Origin: Rheum nobile
Lineage: Eukaryota; Streptophyta; Magnoliopsida; Caryophyllales; Polygonaceae
Reading direction: 5' to 3'
Assembly (NCBI GenBank): GCA_027886185.1
Contig: WOAB01000884.1
Location: 248,001-312,000, forward strand
DNA length: 64,000 nt
Shown: positions 12,780-25,530 of the stretch, one piece after another
Position numbering within the stretch: the stretch's first letter is position 1
Layout of the letters: each line of letters begins with the position of its first letter
The notes under the pieces: generated by a model
The model's database searches: none
What the model was told of the DNA's origin: nothing
Seen by the model: only the letters and a program-made list of their open reading frames with translations
Translations under genes and position numbers: made by a program

Positions 12780-13642
12780 TGTAGAATCAAGTGTGTTAGT
12801 ACAAGGAATGGTATAACTGTTCCTTGGGCAGCAGAATATCATAACAAAATAACAGAGTAACAGACAAAGTTCCTTAGAGAGGAAAACTTAATCAACCAAC
12901 TAGTTGACTAAGAAAAACCTCTACCTCTAGGTTTCCCTAGTAGGATTTCGAAAGTCTACTTGTGTTATTAATCCTGGAATTACAAACAAACAAGTCTTAT
13001 CTCAATCTAGTTTACTCCTAGATATCTAGACCTCTGAATGTAACGTTCCTAACAACACTTAAGACAATCAAAACCCTAACAAATACTCAACTCACCAAAG
13101 TCTCGTCCTTGTAAGTTCTTTCTTCTTCTGAATGCTCTTCTCTGTAGGAAACGCCGTGAATTACTTTTTAAATGAAGTTTGCAACTTTCTATTTTATAGT
13201 CTAGGTATTCTATCTAATTTACCCTAGTTTTACTTAAGGAAGATAAGATAAAATAATCCTATACAATCTTTACTAATCTATCCTAACTAGAATATCTCCA
13301 ACGAGATTATTTCTTGCGGCCCAAGTTGCTCCTTCAATCTTTGTTTCCATAAAAGAAAGATTCGGCAGGCGCAAGGGTTCACAACGCGCGTCATGCGTTC
13401 CTTGGCGCTGTTCCCTTTCTTTTTCTGATCAACAACGCGCGTCTCTCTTTCTCTTTCGTTCCAGCGTGTTATTTCTCATTGTTGGCTTCTCTGTTCCTTG
13501 CATTCTCTGTTTTGATTCTTCACTTGGTTTTCATCGTTCCTTTGAATATTTTGTTTCCTGAAACTCATAGTCACACTAAAAACCATCAAATGCCATTGAG
13601 TTTATCATCATCAAAACTAGAGGGAACATCATCGTTCCAACA
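12780..13642 (-). repeat. 3' LTR of element B
   Basis: On the plus strand it begins TGTAGAATC and ends CCAACA. It is 863 bp, the same as the partner at 34952-35814, with only a few substitutions seen by eye. A TATA box in reverse is at 13192-13198. Confidence 0.95.
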
Positions 13643-13656
13643 ATTTCCCCATTTTT
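13643..13656 (-). promoter_or_regulatory. Polypurine tract of B
   Basis: The reverse complement reads AAAAATGGGGAAAT and abuts the LTR. A second Sirevirus motif, GATGATGCCAAAAGGGGGA in reverse, is at 13869-13887. Confidence 0.85.
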
Positions 13657-14083
13657 GGTGATGACAAACTCCTTCAAAATGTGCACGTTCAAAACAGACA
13701 AGTAAGAAGTCAAATTCACATGTAATCACACAAATAATACATTCCAGATATTGACATTGTTCCCCCTCAGAAAGTTCATAGAATAATTTACCTTCAAGCA
13801 GCATCGTCATTCTCCTTAGCACTAGCTTCTGTTATCCACCTTTCCTTGTGTTTCACATTTTCCATATTTCCCCCTTTTGGCATCATCAAAAGATCACAGA
13901 AATCACAAAGACTTGACTCACAGGCAAATCATAAGCAAAATATTTCATTCATAATACAAGGCGAAGTACAAAGCAAAGGACCCTAGACAACTATTATCAA
14001 AAGATAGGAATCACATAAAAGACATAACGACATAGAAAAACAAGAACAAAAGATTAGACGGGTAGGGTAGTAACAGGGAACAC
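13657..14083 (-). other. B 3' untranslated region
   Basis: No gene is seen. It holds the purine-rich motif at 13869-13887 and a further C-rich tract near 13760, and separates the env-like ORF from the 3' LTR. Confidence 0.65.
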
Positions 14084-15607
14084 TCAGATCTCAAGGTCTT
14101 CAACAACATCCTCAGCTTTGCTCAGAAAGTGATCTAGGAGCAGGGTCATCGTGGTGTTCAACTGCTTAAGCTCATCCAAAATCTGATGCTGGATTGAGCT
14201 TCCCTTTGACGTTCCTTCACCAACTTCTTTCTTAGCAGTCACAGTGCATGTTCCCTTAGAGTCACCCTTGAACTTCATTTTCTCCATGGCAGCAGAATAT
14301 AACTCACTTCCCAGAGACACCTCATTCTCTTCGATATAGACTTCATCTCGAAGTAGCAACATTTTCACCAAGCCGGGATAGGCCAAGGAGTGGGACTTGG
14401 CTTTGCACCGATCCATATGGCACAAGATTACTCGAAGGAGATCAATTTTCTCCCTTCTCAGAAATCGGTCAACCAAAAACAAATCGCACATGGTGATGGT
14501 GTTGCACTTCTCTTGGCGAGGCGCCACAGCTCTGGAAATGATGTGGAAGGCAATTCGCTAAGCCAATGTCAGTCTTTCAGTGTGTAGCTCCACAATAGTT
14601 GAACCAAACAGCCGTTCCATACAGGCAAGCTTCTCATCATTCATATCGTTCGTAGGAACCTCATAAAATCCACCCAAAGGAACAAAGAGAAGCGAAGAGA
14701 TCACCTTAGGCGTCAAAGATAGGTCTTCGCCACTGATTTTGGTCGACCCACACAGAACATCAGCCTTGGATAGGTGAAAGTAGTGGTAGAACTCTCGCAT
14801 CTGAACTTCATTGACTGTAGCCCTGTTGGAACAGAGACGTTCCCAGCCTTGGAAACGCAGAAGTTCCAAGATCTCCTCCACATTGTGCTCAGAGTAGAAA
14901 CTTTCGCGAATCAGAAGAGGTGGAAGGATCTTTTTACCTTCAGAGAAGTCGGGAACAGTGGTGGTGGAGATGGAGAGATCCAGCTTTGCCTTGCCAGCAG
15001 ATTTTGCTCTTTTTAATTATGGCTTCACAGCGGAACGCAGCCGTGCCTTCAGAGGACGAGGAGCAGTTTCATCGCCACCGGATTTGGATGGTATCGACTA
15101 GGCTGTAGGAGCCATTCGATGCTCCAAGATCTCAACTTCCTCTTCTTCCTCGTCTTCTTAAGCAGTCACAGCTAGAACTGCGAGCTTGCACTTGCGAGGT
15201 GGAGGCGGCGCCAAAGGTGCATACTTTACACCCAGTTCCTTCTCTAGGGATTGCATCGACTGTTCCTCCTCGTCTCCTCTGTCCTTGGAAGGAGAAGAGA
15301 CTTCTTCCTCTTCACCAGGGAGGGGACGTGGTGTTTCCTCCATAAGCACATCGGCAAGCACAGGATTGAGGTCCTGTGCCTTAAGCAGGGACGGAGCAGA
15401 TGGGGATAGTGTTGGTGTCGATGCAGACGCTGAGGGATCCACCGTTTGTTGGAGGGCGGCTTGAGCAATCGCCACAACTGACGCAGGCACGCCGGTGGGA
15501 TTCGGTGTAGCACGGGCGGCACGGGCTTGTTGGAGTTGGAGGATGTAGGCATCCATCTCGGCTTCGGACATCTGGTCGGTGGAGGTTTTCTTGCTTGGAG
15601 AATCCAT
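14084..15607 (-). pseudogene. B env-like (extra) ORF, several in-frame stops
   Basis: One reading frame runs from ATG 15607 to the stop at 14084, about 508 codons, with stops at 15158, near 15104 and 15017, and at 14558. The N-terminal part is rich in Ser, Pro and Glu, with a Glu-rich patch. The middle has the block EILELLRFQGWERL and then REFYHYFHLS, the pattern of the plant 'putative transposon protein' domain often found as an extra ORF in LTR elements. The block around 14527 (RQEKCNTITMCDLFLVDRFL) aligns with the same region in C. The C-terminus is helical and probably coiled-coil. Despite the name 'env-like', no signal peptide or clear membrane segment is visible. Its function is unknown. 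Confidence 0.78.
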
Positions 15608-16025
15608 GGAAAACAGAGAGCTTTGAGAGATTGCAAGGGATTTTGAATTCTGAGAGAAAGCAGAGAATGGAGATTGGCGGTGGAGAGTCTTGAATGGAAT
15701 ATCAAATATTTATAGGAGAGATAAAAAAAATTGCAAGATAAAATCTTTCCAATAATCTCAACCGGCTTTCAAAAACTTCCATCAATAAGCGTTTCTCTCT
15801 CTTCCTCTAACTGCCACTTTTTAACTTCGTTTACCGCATCACTGTTCTTGCCACAGAGCAGTCAAAACTCGCAGAAAGCCGTTCCAACGTTCACCTGCAC
15901 CCCAATAAATACCAGCCACTGATTCAAATTTCCCGTTCCATACACATCTGTTCCCCTTCAATCTGAGCAACAGACGTCATTCCCCCTAAGACCAAGAGTG
16001 TTTGCGAGGCTTGTCTGGATATTTC
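15608..16025 (-). other. B leader upstream of the env-like ORF
   Basis: This is non-coding. A TATA-like sequence lies at 15703-15714 and purine-rich tracts further up. It is cut at 16025 by the LTR of C. The pol sequence expected further upstream is missing. Confidence 0.6.
15703..15714 (-). promoter_or_regulatory. TATA-like box about 100 bp before the B env-like ATG
   Basis: Read on the minus strand the sequence is CTATAAATATTTG, a good plant TATA match, about 100 bp upstream of ATG 15607. It suggests that the env-like ORF could have its own promoter. No transcript evidence is available here. Confidence 0.45.
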
Positions 16026-17159
16026 TGTAGGATCGTGATTGTTAGATAAAAATTTAAGGAACTCAGAATATCAATTCTCAGTTCCTTTCGCAGCGGAAAT
16101 AAACAATCAAACAAATGACCAGTTCCTTATAGTGGAAACCTTTGATTGCCAACTCGCAATCCAGGATAAAAACCACTACCTTTCTTTCGAAAGGATTTCA
16201 AAGTCTACTTCTTGATTTCTTATCTCTTTTGGTTACAGCTTATCCTAGGAACGAACACACAGTTCCTTTGCCTTACACACAGTTAGACAATCCTAGATAA
16301 CTTAACACAATCAATAATCAATCCAAGAAACAGACTTTCGCACCTAGGAACTATCACTTACAGTCACAGGAACTTATCACTCAGCTCTTCTTCCTTGACT
16401 GGTTCCTCTTGATCTCGGTTTGCTTTGATGATCTTGTTTGGAGCTTCACACTAGATATTTGCTAATGAGTGTGAGTCGTGTTTTTGTGCTCGAAGATAAC
16501 CCTTGGGTTAGTCTTCCTTTTATAGAGGCTTCTTCGCAGCTCGATCCTCTCTGGGTTCCCACAAATTGAGCTTGCCCTAGATTGAGTGGTTCTCCTTGAT
16601 TCACGTTGTTCTTGGCATGTGCAAACAACCTAGGCAGCTCTGAATCTCTCTTGGTTGGTCAACTACCTCAGATGATCCTTGCAATGTCATTGTCCAAACG
16701 CTTTCGTCCGAGGTTGACTAAGCTGGCCGCTTGGGAACCATCTTCTGGACAGCGACGTCTTCATGTCCTGTCGCTTTCATCGTCTCTGTCCGAGGTAGAG
16801 GTTCTCTAGGCATCTTGTTCTTTAGCTCTTGGACCTTGGCAGGATTTTGGAAGCTTCGGACAAATCGTTTTCGACTCCTTTTGTCCGAGGTTGTGTGTCC
16901 CTAGATTTCTCGGGAATCGCAATGTCGCAAGCTTCATTTCTAGGCACACCTGAGTTCCTCTGGATTCCTTCAGCTGTCTTGTTCCTTTGGTTCCGTAGTT
17001 CTGTTTGGCTTTCTTGCCTTTGGTAAATTCATGTGGTTCCTTAAAACACATCTTTGAGATAAAACATTAGTATCATAATATTTGTCATCTTCAAAAGTAG
17101 AGAAACTGAGGAACGGAACTCTTAGGGAAACCTAAGTTCCAGAGTTCCGTTTCCTAACA
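16026..17159 (-). repeat. 3' LTR of element C
   Basis: It begins TGTAGGATCG on the plus strand and ends TTTCCTAACA. It matches 25531-26665 closely and the A LTRs in reverse. TATAAAA in reverse is at 16518-16524. Confidence 0.95.
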
Positions 17160-17173
17160 ATTTCCCCATTTTT
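17160..17173 (-). promoter_or_regulatory. Polypurine tract of C
   Basis: The reverse complement reads AAAAATGGGGAAAT, next to the LTR, identical to the tract of A. Confidence 0.86.
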
Positions 17174-17764
17174 GATGATGACAAATACAAGGAACCTGGC
17201 AACATAATAGGACTTTGAATCTTATGAGACCATATTGAGATAAAGGGATTTACAACATTTCAGATTAGTGTTTGAACATTCAATGGTTGCAAATTCCCCC
17301 TAAGCAAGTGAACAAGTTGATTTTAAATTCTCCCTTAGAAGTAGAACTAGTTCAGAGTTCCTATTAATCCAGTAGTCTCAAAGTTCAAGGTTCCTATCAT
17401 TTTCTTCCTCCTTTTGACATCATCGAAAAAATTAAGTACAAGTTAAGAACATGATATCCAAGTAAATATGCGATTGCATCAAACCCATAAAAGGCATAAT
17501 GAAAACTTAAGGCAAAGACAAATCGATCATGGGAACGAAACTAAAGATAATCATTAAAGCTTCACTAATCATTATTCAAAGACACACAACATCCAACAAA
17601 AACTACAGTCGACAAAAGACAACAACACAAACAACAAACGGCAAGGATAACAACAAAAGCAATCTTAGGAAAGACAACAATGGGATAGAAGAGGGGAGTA
17701 GGATCCTAAGGGAAACTACTAGCTCGCTGTGGAGTTACAGCACAGGGAACCATAACAAGCGTTC

Positions 17765-19375
17765 CTATGGCGTAGTAGCGGCCTCCTCTTCTTCAACCTT
17801 GTCGTCGGTTCCTACATGTTGGCCCGCGGCCTGATGAGCACTGATTACACCTTGCCAATCCTTCTGCAGAACTTCCACCAAACTTTCGACAGCAGAACTA
17901 ATGCGCCCCAACTCTCTTACTTGATCATGGATGGCGACCGGTATGGCAGTCGAGCCTTCCATGATAGCTTTTTCAATACGATTCAGAGCAAGAAGGATCG
18001 CAGAGGAGTCTGAAGAGGGGGGTTGCTATGGGTGGTAACTAGAAGGGCCCTGGGAACTGGCCTTTTCCTTAGGCAGTTGAGCTTGAGCTTCAGAAGTGGG
18101 GTCTTGTTGTTCCTTTGTCTTCAACTTCCGAACTGTGGCCAAGGTAAGACACTTGCTGTAGACTGTCTCAGGCAGATCAACTGGGTACTAGTGAAGGTTG
18201 AAGAGAATGTTTTTGATGATATGAGGGAAGGGTAAAGCATGGGAGTCATGGGATGAGCAGAACTGCATATGGGCTAAGACAATGCGAGGGAGATCCAATT
18301 GAACACCAGAGAGCACCTTGTCCATGTAGATGGCATCTGTGATGAGAAAATTGTTCCGGTGCTCCTGTCTGGGAACCAGATTTCGGGTGATCCAGAAGTG
18401 TAATAACTTGTTTGCGATGGAGAGATCCTTTGTCTCCAAAGATGAGGGGGAGGCGCCATCATAGATTTTCTTGATCACTGCTCCCTTGGATTTGTAGCCT
18501 TTTCCTTTGGGCCATCCCTTCTTTTGAGGCAGAATGCCAAACCCAGACCTTGACTCGATCCCTAGAGCAGATGCAATAAGGTTGACAGATAGAGGATAGC
18601 TGGTTCCCTTCCATATAAGAATGGCGTCGTTACAGGGAGAGTTCTCCTTCGCAGGCATAAACTCCATAGACTGGTAAAACAAGCGGACAACCTCATCAGA
18701 AGCAGAGAAAGGTTCAAACAGCATCTCGTCCCATCCTTGAAACTGCAGCAGAGAATGGAACTTATTCAAGGCTTCTCCAAACATTTCCTCATCTTCTTCT
18801 TCCAGTTCTTGGGTCCAGAACTCCTTGCCGATTATGAGAGGCTTAAGGATCTTCCTCTTAGAGAAGAAAGAGGAGACCTAACCCAGGGAGGAGGAGGCAG
18901 AGAGGGAGGTGATTTTGGCTCTTTTTGTGGATTTGGTTTCATAGGGAACTATGGCTTGGGAACTCCTCTTTCTCTGTTGCATTCTAGTGGCGACAGAGGG
19001 ACCAGGGTTAGAAGTGGTTTTGGATTTGAGGCTTACTGGTGAGGGCTCAGGGCTGAGGAGCTCTTGGAGAGATTTGTCAGGCGAGGAGTCATGAGAGCCA
19101 CCTTCGGAGGCGGATTTGGTGGCCGATTCAAAGGCCAGAGTGATGGCCATGGCTTTCTCCTCAGCCTGTTCCTTTGGTGGCTCCTCAATTTTCTCTTCGG
19201 GTTGCTCCACTAGTTTCTCCACAGGGTTCTCTACTGCTTTCTCTTTAGGTTGGGATTTTTGAGAGGAGGTGGCAGAAATGGGCTTAGAAGATGAAGTTGC
19301 CTTCTTTTCTCGAAAGGCTCTGAGAATGGCAGCCTCTTCCTCATTCAGGATAACATTAGGGTTTTGGTTTTCCAT
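17765..19375 (-). pseudogene. C env-like (extra) ORF, nearly full length
   Basis: A single frame runs from ATG 19375 (MENQNPNVIL) to the stop at 17765, about 536 codons, with in-frame stops at 18878-18880, 18188-18190 and near 17963-18013. The N-terminal 165 residues are rich in Glu, Pro and Ser with EEKAVENPVEK-type repeats, then a basic KSTKRAK stretch. The middle block (LLQFQGWDEMLFEP, VVRLFYQSMEF, DLPRIVLAHMQF) aligns with the B ORF. The C-terminus (17962-17765) is helical and acidic. I see no signal peptide. It lies about 850 bp after pol, so it cannot be made by simple read-through of the pol stop. Confidence 0.8.
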
Positions 19376-20223
19376 TTTTGAGGATTTAAGGATTTCTGTG
19401 TTTGAGAGAGGGAGAAGTAGAAGATCAGAGAAATGGCGAGTTGTGGGATTAGCTTGGATGAACAGGGCAACTCTTTAAAGGCGGTGAAGATCTCTGAAGA
19501 TCAAGAGCATAGGTGACCGTTGAATCAAATCCAGCCGTTGAGAAGATCAAGGCCAATCCGGAGCATTAATGGAAGTTGCAGCTTTTCGGAACGGCTAACT
19601 CAATTTTGAAAATTTGTCCATTCAGAGAAGAGAGAGAGAGAGAGATTCTGCCACTGATGAGACGTGCCTTATCCCTGCGAATTTGCCATAAATAGCTTCT
19701 GGGAAGAGCCAAACGAGCCGTTGGAGAGACGCTAAGTTCTGGTTCCTTTCTGGCGATATTTTCAGCGAGCTAGAGGGATGTATGGGAACCTTTGGTGTGG
19801 GTTAAAACAATGGAACCAAAAATAGTACGTTCCCACACAAGGAATCAGGGTAGGCTATTTTTCGCATTGCACAATAATTCTCAGAGAGGGTTTAGAGAGG
19901 GATCATAGAGAATTAAATTTAGCAATGAGGCAAGGGTAGGTCTTAGTACACAATCATCATCTCGGCTTGTAATGTTGGGTTAGAAATATGATCAGATTGT
20001 GACTTTTGGGCCATGAAGAAAACTTGAACAATGAGGAGTTAAAGAATAATGAGAACCAAAAGGAAACGAGCCACAAAGATTTATCTAAGCCTTTTTAAGA
20101 AACCATTATGACAAAAAGGGTTTGTGGCAAAAGATATAACACAAGGACATCAAGACTCAACAAGTTAAATATCTTAAACTAGTCAATCAGGGAAACTGGA
20201 AAGAATTCTTAGAACTAAGGTCA
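19376..20223 (-). other. C non-coding DNA between pol and the env-like ORF
   Basis: No gene is seen. It includes a short (GA)n run near 19630-19645. The equivalent region in A is about 800 bp long. Confidence 0.6.
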
Positions 20224-23200
20224 CTACTGAGTAATAGGAATCATTCCTAGTTCCAATCTAAGGTTCTCGAAAGGAACTCTATTCAATGCCTTGATGAATA
20301 TATCTGCAATCTGATCTTCAGTTCTACAAAATTTCATAATGATGTTTCCCTTCTCAACATGATCTCTAAGAAAATGATGTCTAATGTCAATATGCTTGGT
20401 CCTAGTATGATGCACAGGATTCTTAGAAATGTTTATGGCACTAGTGTTGTCACAAAGAATAGTGAGAGGGCCATAAGACATACCAAAGTCCGCGAGTTGT
20501 TGCTTTAGCCAGAGAAGTTGGGAACAACAAGAGGCAGCTGTAATGTACTCGGATTCTGTGGTGGAGAGGGAGACTGAAACTTGTTTCTTTGATCCCCATG
20601 ACACAAGGCAAGGGCCTAGGAACTGTGCCATTCCAGAAATGCTCTTCCTATCCACCAAGTATCCAGCATAATCAGCATCAGTGAAACCCATCAGCTCAAA
20701 GGGACATTCTTTGGGGTACCAAATACAGAGATCGTCAGTTCCCTTGAGATATCGAAGTATTCTCTTCACAACAGCCAAGTGGGTTTCTCTTGGACAAGAT
20801 TGGAACCTAGCACACAAGCCAACAGCAAAGACAATGTCTGGTCGACTGGCGGTTAGGTACATGAGTGAGCCGATCATACCTCTATAGAGCTTCTCTTCCA
20901 CTAGAGGACTCGAATTGTCCTTATCCAGATGGGCAATGGTGGATATGGGAGTGGAGAGAGGCTTGCATGAATCCATTTTGAATTTCTTCAGTAGTTCCCT
21001 GACATACTTTTGTTGATGGATTTGAATACCATCTTCCTTTTGAGTGATTTGTAATCCGAGGAAGAATGTGAGTTCCCCAATTAAACTCATTTCAAATTCA
21101 CTGCTCATCAGATCTTTGAACTTGTCTACAAGGGACAGGTTAGTGGAACCAAAAATGATATCATCAACATAGATTTGAACCACTAAGATGTTACCTTCTT
21201 CTTCTAGGATGAAGATAGTTTTATCAATAACTCCACGCCTGTAGCCGTTTGAAAGTAGGAACTTAGACAAGACAATCATACCATGCTCTGGGAGCCTGCT
21301 TGAGGCCATATAGTGCCTTGTCTAGGAAGTAGACATGATCTGTATGATCATCATCTTCGAAGCCAGGAGGTTGCTTGACATAGACTTCTTCTTGAAGAAT
21401 TCCATTGAGGAAGGATGTCTTCACATCCATTTGGAACAACTTGAACCCTTTGTGAGATGCGAAGGCAATTAACAACCTTATTGCTTCGATCCTTGCCACT
21501 GGAGCATAGGTTTCATCATAGTCAATTCCTTCTTGTTGATTGTATCCTTGAGCCATAAGTCTTGCTTTGTTCCTTATCACAGCTCCTGTATCATCTAGCT
21601 TGTTTCTGAAAACCCATCTGGTTCCTATGATGTGCTTATCCTTGGGGCGAGGAACCAGATGCCAAACTTTGTTCCTTTCAAATTGATGAAGCTCTTCTTG
21701 CATGGCTTGGATCTAGTTCGCATCCTTCAGTGCCTCACCTATGTTCTTTGGTTCCACAATAGAGAAAAAGGCATTAAAGGCAAAGAAAGTTAGATGTTCA
21801 TACCTGACTGGAGGCTTGATGACTCTTCTTTCTCTGTTGGAAGCCATAGTATTTGATGTGGAGATATTCTGAGTTGAGCATTCAGCTTCCTGGTTGGGGT
21901 CACCTTCTCCATTGAAGAACATGTGGGAAGATGAATCATTGAGGTCTCCACAGATGTTGTCGTCATGCTCATGGTTCCCAGAAATGGATTGTTGTTCATT
22001 ATCCATTGGAACTGGTGGGGGAGCCATTGGAGGGTTCTGATCAGCAGGACAGGAACTGGGAGGAGTGACATTTTCATCTGGATCTTCTTGAGATGGCTTG
22101 GGAAATGGATCTTCAAAGGAACTGGTGGTATTCTGCAAAATCTTTCCAAGTGATTTTTTATTAAAAATAACATGAATACTTTCTTCTACCTTTTTAGTCC
22201 TTTTGTTGAAGACCTTGTATGTCTTACTGCCTGAGGCATAACCAATGAAGATTCCTTCATCACTTCTTGGGTCGAACTTGCCAAGATTGTCCTTCCCATT
22301 GTTGTGCACAAAGCATTTGCATCCGAACACCCTCAGATGTGAAATGTTGGGAACTCTTCCTCTTAGGAGTTCATAGGGTGTCTTCTTTGTGATTGGGCGA
22401 AGCATGGCTCTATTGATGATGTAGCACGCTGTGTTGATCGCCTCAGCCCAAAATGATTGGGAGAGCCCACTCGAGATCAGCATGGTTCGAGCCATGTCCT
22501 CCAAGGTCCTATTCTTCCTTTCTACTACTCCATTCTGTTGAGGAGTGTATGGTGCAGAGAAGTTGTGATCGATGCCATGCTCACTGCAAAAGGTTAGAAA
22601 TTCTCTATTTTCGAATTCGGTACCATGGTCAGACCGAATATCATTTAGTGAACAATCAAGAGATTTTTCTAACAAGGGAACCAGATCTTTAAAGCGGTCA
22701 ATAACTTCACTTTTAGATTTAATGAATATGGTCCAAGTAAAACGAGAGAAGTTATCGACAATAACGAAGATATACTTGTTCCCTCCTAGGCTTTGAACTC
22801 TCATGGGTCCACAAAGATCCATGTGGATAAGTTCAAGAGGCCTTGAGGTGCTTACCACGTTTTTGGATTTGAAGGAACTACGAGCCTGTTTTCCTTTTAC
22901 ACAGTCAGAGCACAGTTCCTTAGATGTGCCACTCAGCTTTGGCAATCCTCTGACTAGTTCCTTTGAGTGTAGCTTTTGAATCAGCTTAGTGCTAGCATGA
23001 CCGAGGCGTTGGTGCCACAACTCAGCTTGGTCATTCACGGTTGAGAGACACAGTTTCTCCTTGGGGACGAAGGATGGATCAACAATGTAAACATTGTTGA
23101 ATCTCTTTCCTTTTAGGATGATTTGTCCCGAGGAGTCAAGAACTGAGCATTCGTTTGATCTAAATCTGACTTCATTGTCTCCTTGATCACACAACTGTGA

Positions 23201-23446
23201 CACACTTATTAGATCGAAACCAAGACTATCAACAAGGTAAACTTTGTTTACCTGAATGTGATCGTTGAGTTTCACAGTTCCTATTCCACAGATTTTCCCT
23301 TTGCTTTTGTCTCCAAAGGATATGTTCCCTCCTTGGAGAGGTTGAAGATAGGTCATTTGATTTCTTTTTCCGGTCATATGGCATGAGCAACCACTGTCAA
23401 TGTACCATAGTTGGGGTTGCCTCTCTTCTTTCTGCACACAAGGGAA
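20224..23446 (-). pseudogene. C pol: protease, integrase, reverse transcriptase, RNase H; three breaks
   Basis: The frame begins right after the gag stop, in the same frame, and shows the protease motif WYIDSGCSCHMTG at about 23410-23370. Integrase follows with its zinc region, MDLCGPM, SDHGTEFEN and VVERKN (DDE residues intact). A TAG at about 21712 replaces a Trp codon found in A. Reverse transcriptase starts near 21703 and loses frame near 21270 because of one extra base relative to A. From 21260 to 20224 the frame is open through IYVDDI (about 21175) and RNase H to LGMIPITQ. Few changes separate this copy from an intact coding sequence, in keeping with the very similar LTRs. Confidence 0.95.
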
Positions 23447-25480
23447 CTAAGATTTCTGAACCGAACGAAGCTTGGCTTTACTGGGGGGATTAGCATTTCG
23501 AGTTTGTGAATAATCAGGGAATTGGTTCCTTTCCTGGTGATAAGCACTTTTCTCCCTTTCAAAGTTCATTTTCTTAGCACAATTAGTGTTGTAATGGCCA
23601 TTCTTACCACAGTAGGTACATAAGCGGTTATAGACAACATGACCATACTTTCCTTTTCCTGGCCTAAAAGGTTTTTCAAATTTTTTGTTGAAATCAACAT
23701 TGTTTTTAACCTTACTATTGGCCATGTCAACATATTTTTTGTGAGCAAAAGAATTGGTGAACCATTGATTTTCAGGAGTCATTTTTTCTTTTCCTTTTGG
23801 TTCCCTCTTAGGGCTTTGAGAACCTTCATTGAGACGTTTGGCAACCTCAGCCTTGTTCTCAAGCACCATGATCTTCTCTGATAGGAACTGATTCCTGTCA
23901 CGAGAGGTGGCAAGAGCAATGCTGAGGTTCTCATTCATCTCAACAAGTTCTCGTCTGACCTTTTCATTTTCAGCATCATTGTTATCCTTGTTGTTGACAT
24001 ATCCTATTCCATGACGTTGTCTCACAAAGACAGTTTGATTTATCATTTTTTCATTAATGGAATCAATGAGATTGTCTAACCTATCAATAATGGACTGAAG
24101 CATTTCATTTCCAATAGAGTTAGCATGCAAAGGAACTTTAACAGAATCTATGCCAGTTTCATCGCAAGATTTGCAGATTTTAAGGTGACTAGCATGCACG
24201 TTTCTAATATCAATCAGGTTGGAGTGAGTTTCAGCTAGGTCTTTTTCAGATTCATTAAGTTTCTTACTCTAAATAGAATTCTCAACAGTTAAGCATGCAA
24301 TTTCATCTTCGCAGTCATCAAGTTTCTGTTGAAGGAAACTGGTTTCCTTCCCTAGTTTCTTTATGATATTAAGAAGTTGTTTCTTATCACAATCAACTAG
24401 AGATTTTAAGAGATCATCAGAAGTTACCTCAAGGTCTTCTGAATCGCTTGAGTCTCCTTTTTCCATGAGACATCTTCCTCCAGCGAAGCCGCTCAGATCC
24501 AGTTCCTCATCTGAGTCTTCTCCCCATGAGGCTACGAGAGCCTTCTTTCTCTGAGGTTTTTCTTCTTCCTTGGAGTCTTCCTTGTTGGGACAGTTCTTAG
24601 CGTAGTGTCCCTTCTCTTTGCACTCGTAACAAGAGACTTCCTTTAGATCCCTTCTGGGTCCGTTGTAGGAGGAACTGCCATTTTGGAACCTTCCCTTCAC
24701 AAAGAATTTTTTGATATTCTTTGAGAAGAGGGCTGTTAGCTCGTCATCCTCTTCTTCCAAGTCTGAGTTCTCTTGCTCCATCTCAAGCCTTGAGAAAGCT
24801 TTGGAGATCTTAAGGGCGATTCCTTTCTCCAGTTTCTTATCGGCATTGGCTTTAGTGTGCTCTCCTTCTTCAACTTCCAGTTTCCCTATGACTTGGGTCA
24901 AGGGAAGGGATTGGATGCCTGGAGTGTTCTTCATGATTCCCTTGAGAAGGGTGAACTTGGAGTTCAGTCCATTGACGATCACTAAGGACTTGGAGACTTC
25001 ATCAAGATCAACTCCCGCCGCCGTCAACTTTCCAATTAATCTGTTGAAGCGAGAGTAGTACTCTGAGATGGTCTCAGTTTCCATCATTTTGAAGGTGTGG
25101 TATTCTCCTTCCAAAGCAAACTTTCTGCTTTGCTTTAGTTCCTCACTTCCTTCATGCATCTCCTTGAGAGCTTTCCACATCTCCTTGGCTGTCTTGATAC
25201 CTATGACTTTGTCCATGTCCTCTCTGTCCAATCCATTGAGGATAAACTGTCTTGCCTTGGCATTCTTTTCCATGATGACATAGTGTTTTGGTTTCCAGTC
25301 TTCTTCCTTCATGGTAAGATCGACGTGGCCATCTCCATTTTCGACTATCCTCCAGCATTGGTAGTCGTTGGTCTTGATGTGGCTTTCCATGCACTTTTCC
25401 CACCATGTTTCTTCTCCTTTCTTGCGAAGGTGTGGCTTATTAGTGGAGATTCTGAGCTCAAACTTGCTTGGTTGAGACAT
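23447..25480 (-). pseudogene. C gag with two zinc knuckles; one nonsense change
   Basis: The frame starts at ATG 25480 (MSQPSKFEL). A UBN2-like capsid region fills the first 240 residues. The first knuckle, CYECKEKGHYAKNC, is intact at about 24635-24590. A stop at 24269-24271 stands where A has Trp. The rest (24268-23447) is charged and helical and ends with the second knuckle, CTYCGKNGHYNTNC, near 23620. A TAG at 23447-23449 separates gag from pol in the same frame, exactly as in A. Gag would form the virus-like particle; the second knuckle far downstream of the first is unusual for copia elements outside this group. Confidence 0.92.
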
Positions 25481-25516
25481 GATCTGCAAACTAATCAAAG
25501 ATCTAGAGCTTTTCCT

Positions 25517-25528
25517 GCTCTGATACCA
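25517..25528 (-). other. Primer-binding site of C (initiator tRNA-Met type)
   Basis: The reverse complement reads TGGTATCAGAGC, two bases from the LTR, as in A and B. Confidence 0.9.
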
Positions 25529-25530
25529 AT

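Noticed and set aside
12780..13642. B LTR as the 3' LTR of E0
   Set aside because: Its purine tract lies on its right side in reverse, and it pairs with 34952-35814 with target duplications, so it belongs to minus-strand B.
16446..17051. ORFs inside the C, A and B LTRs on either strand as genes
   Set aside because: They recur in every LTR copy and are parts of LTR sequence with no coding signature.
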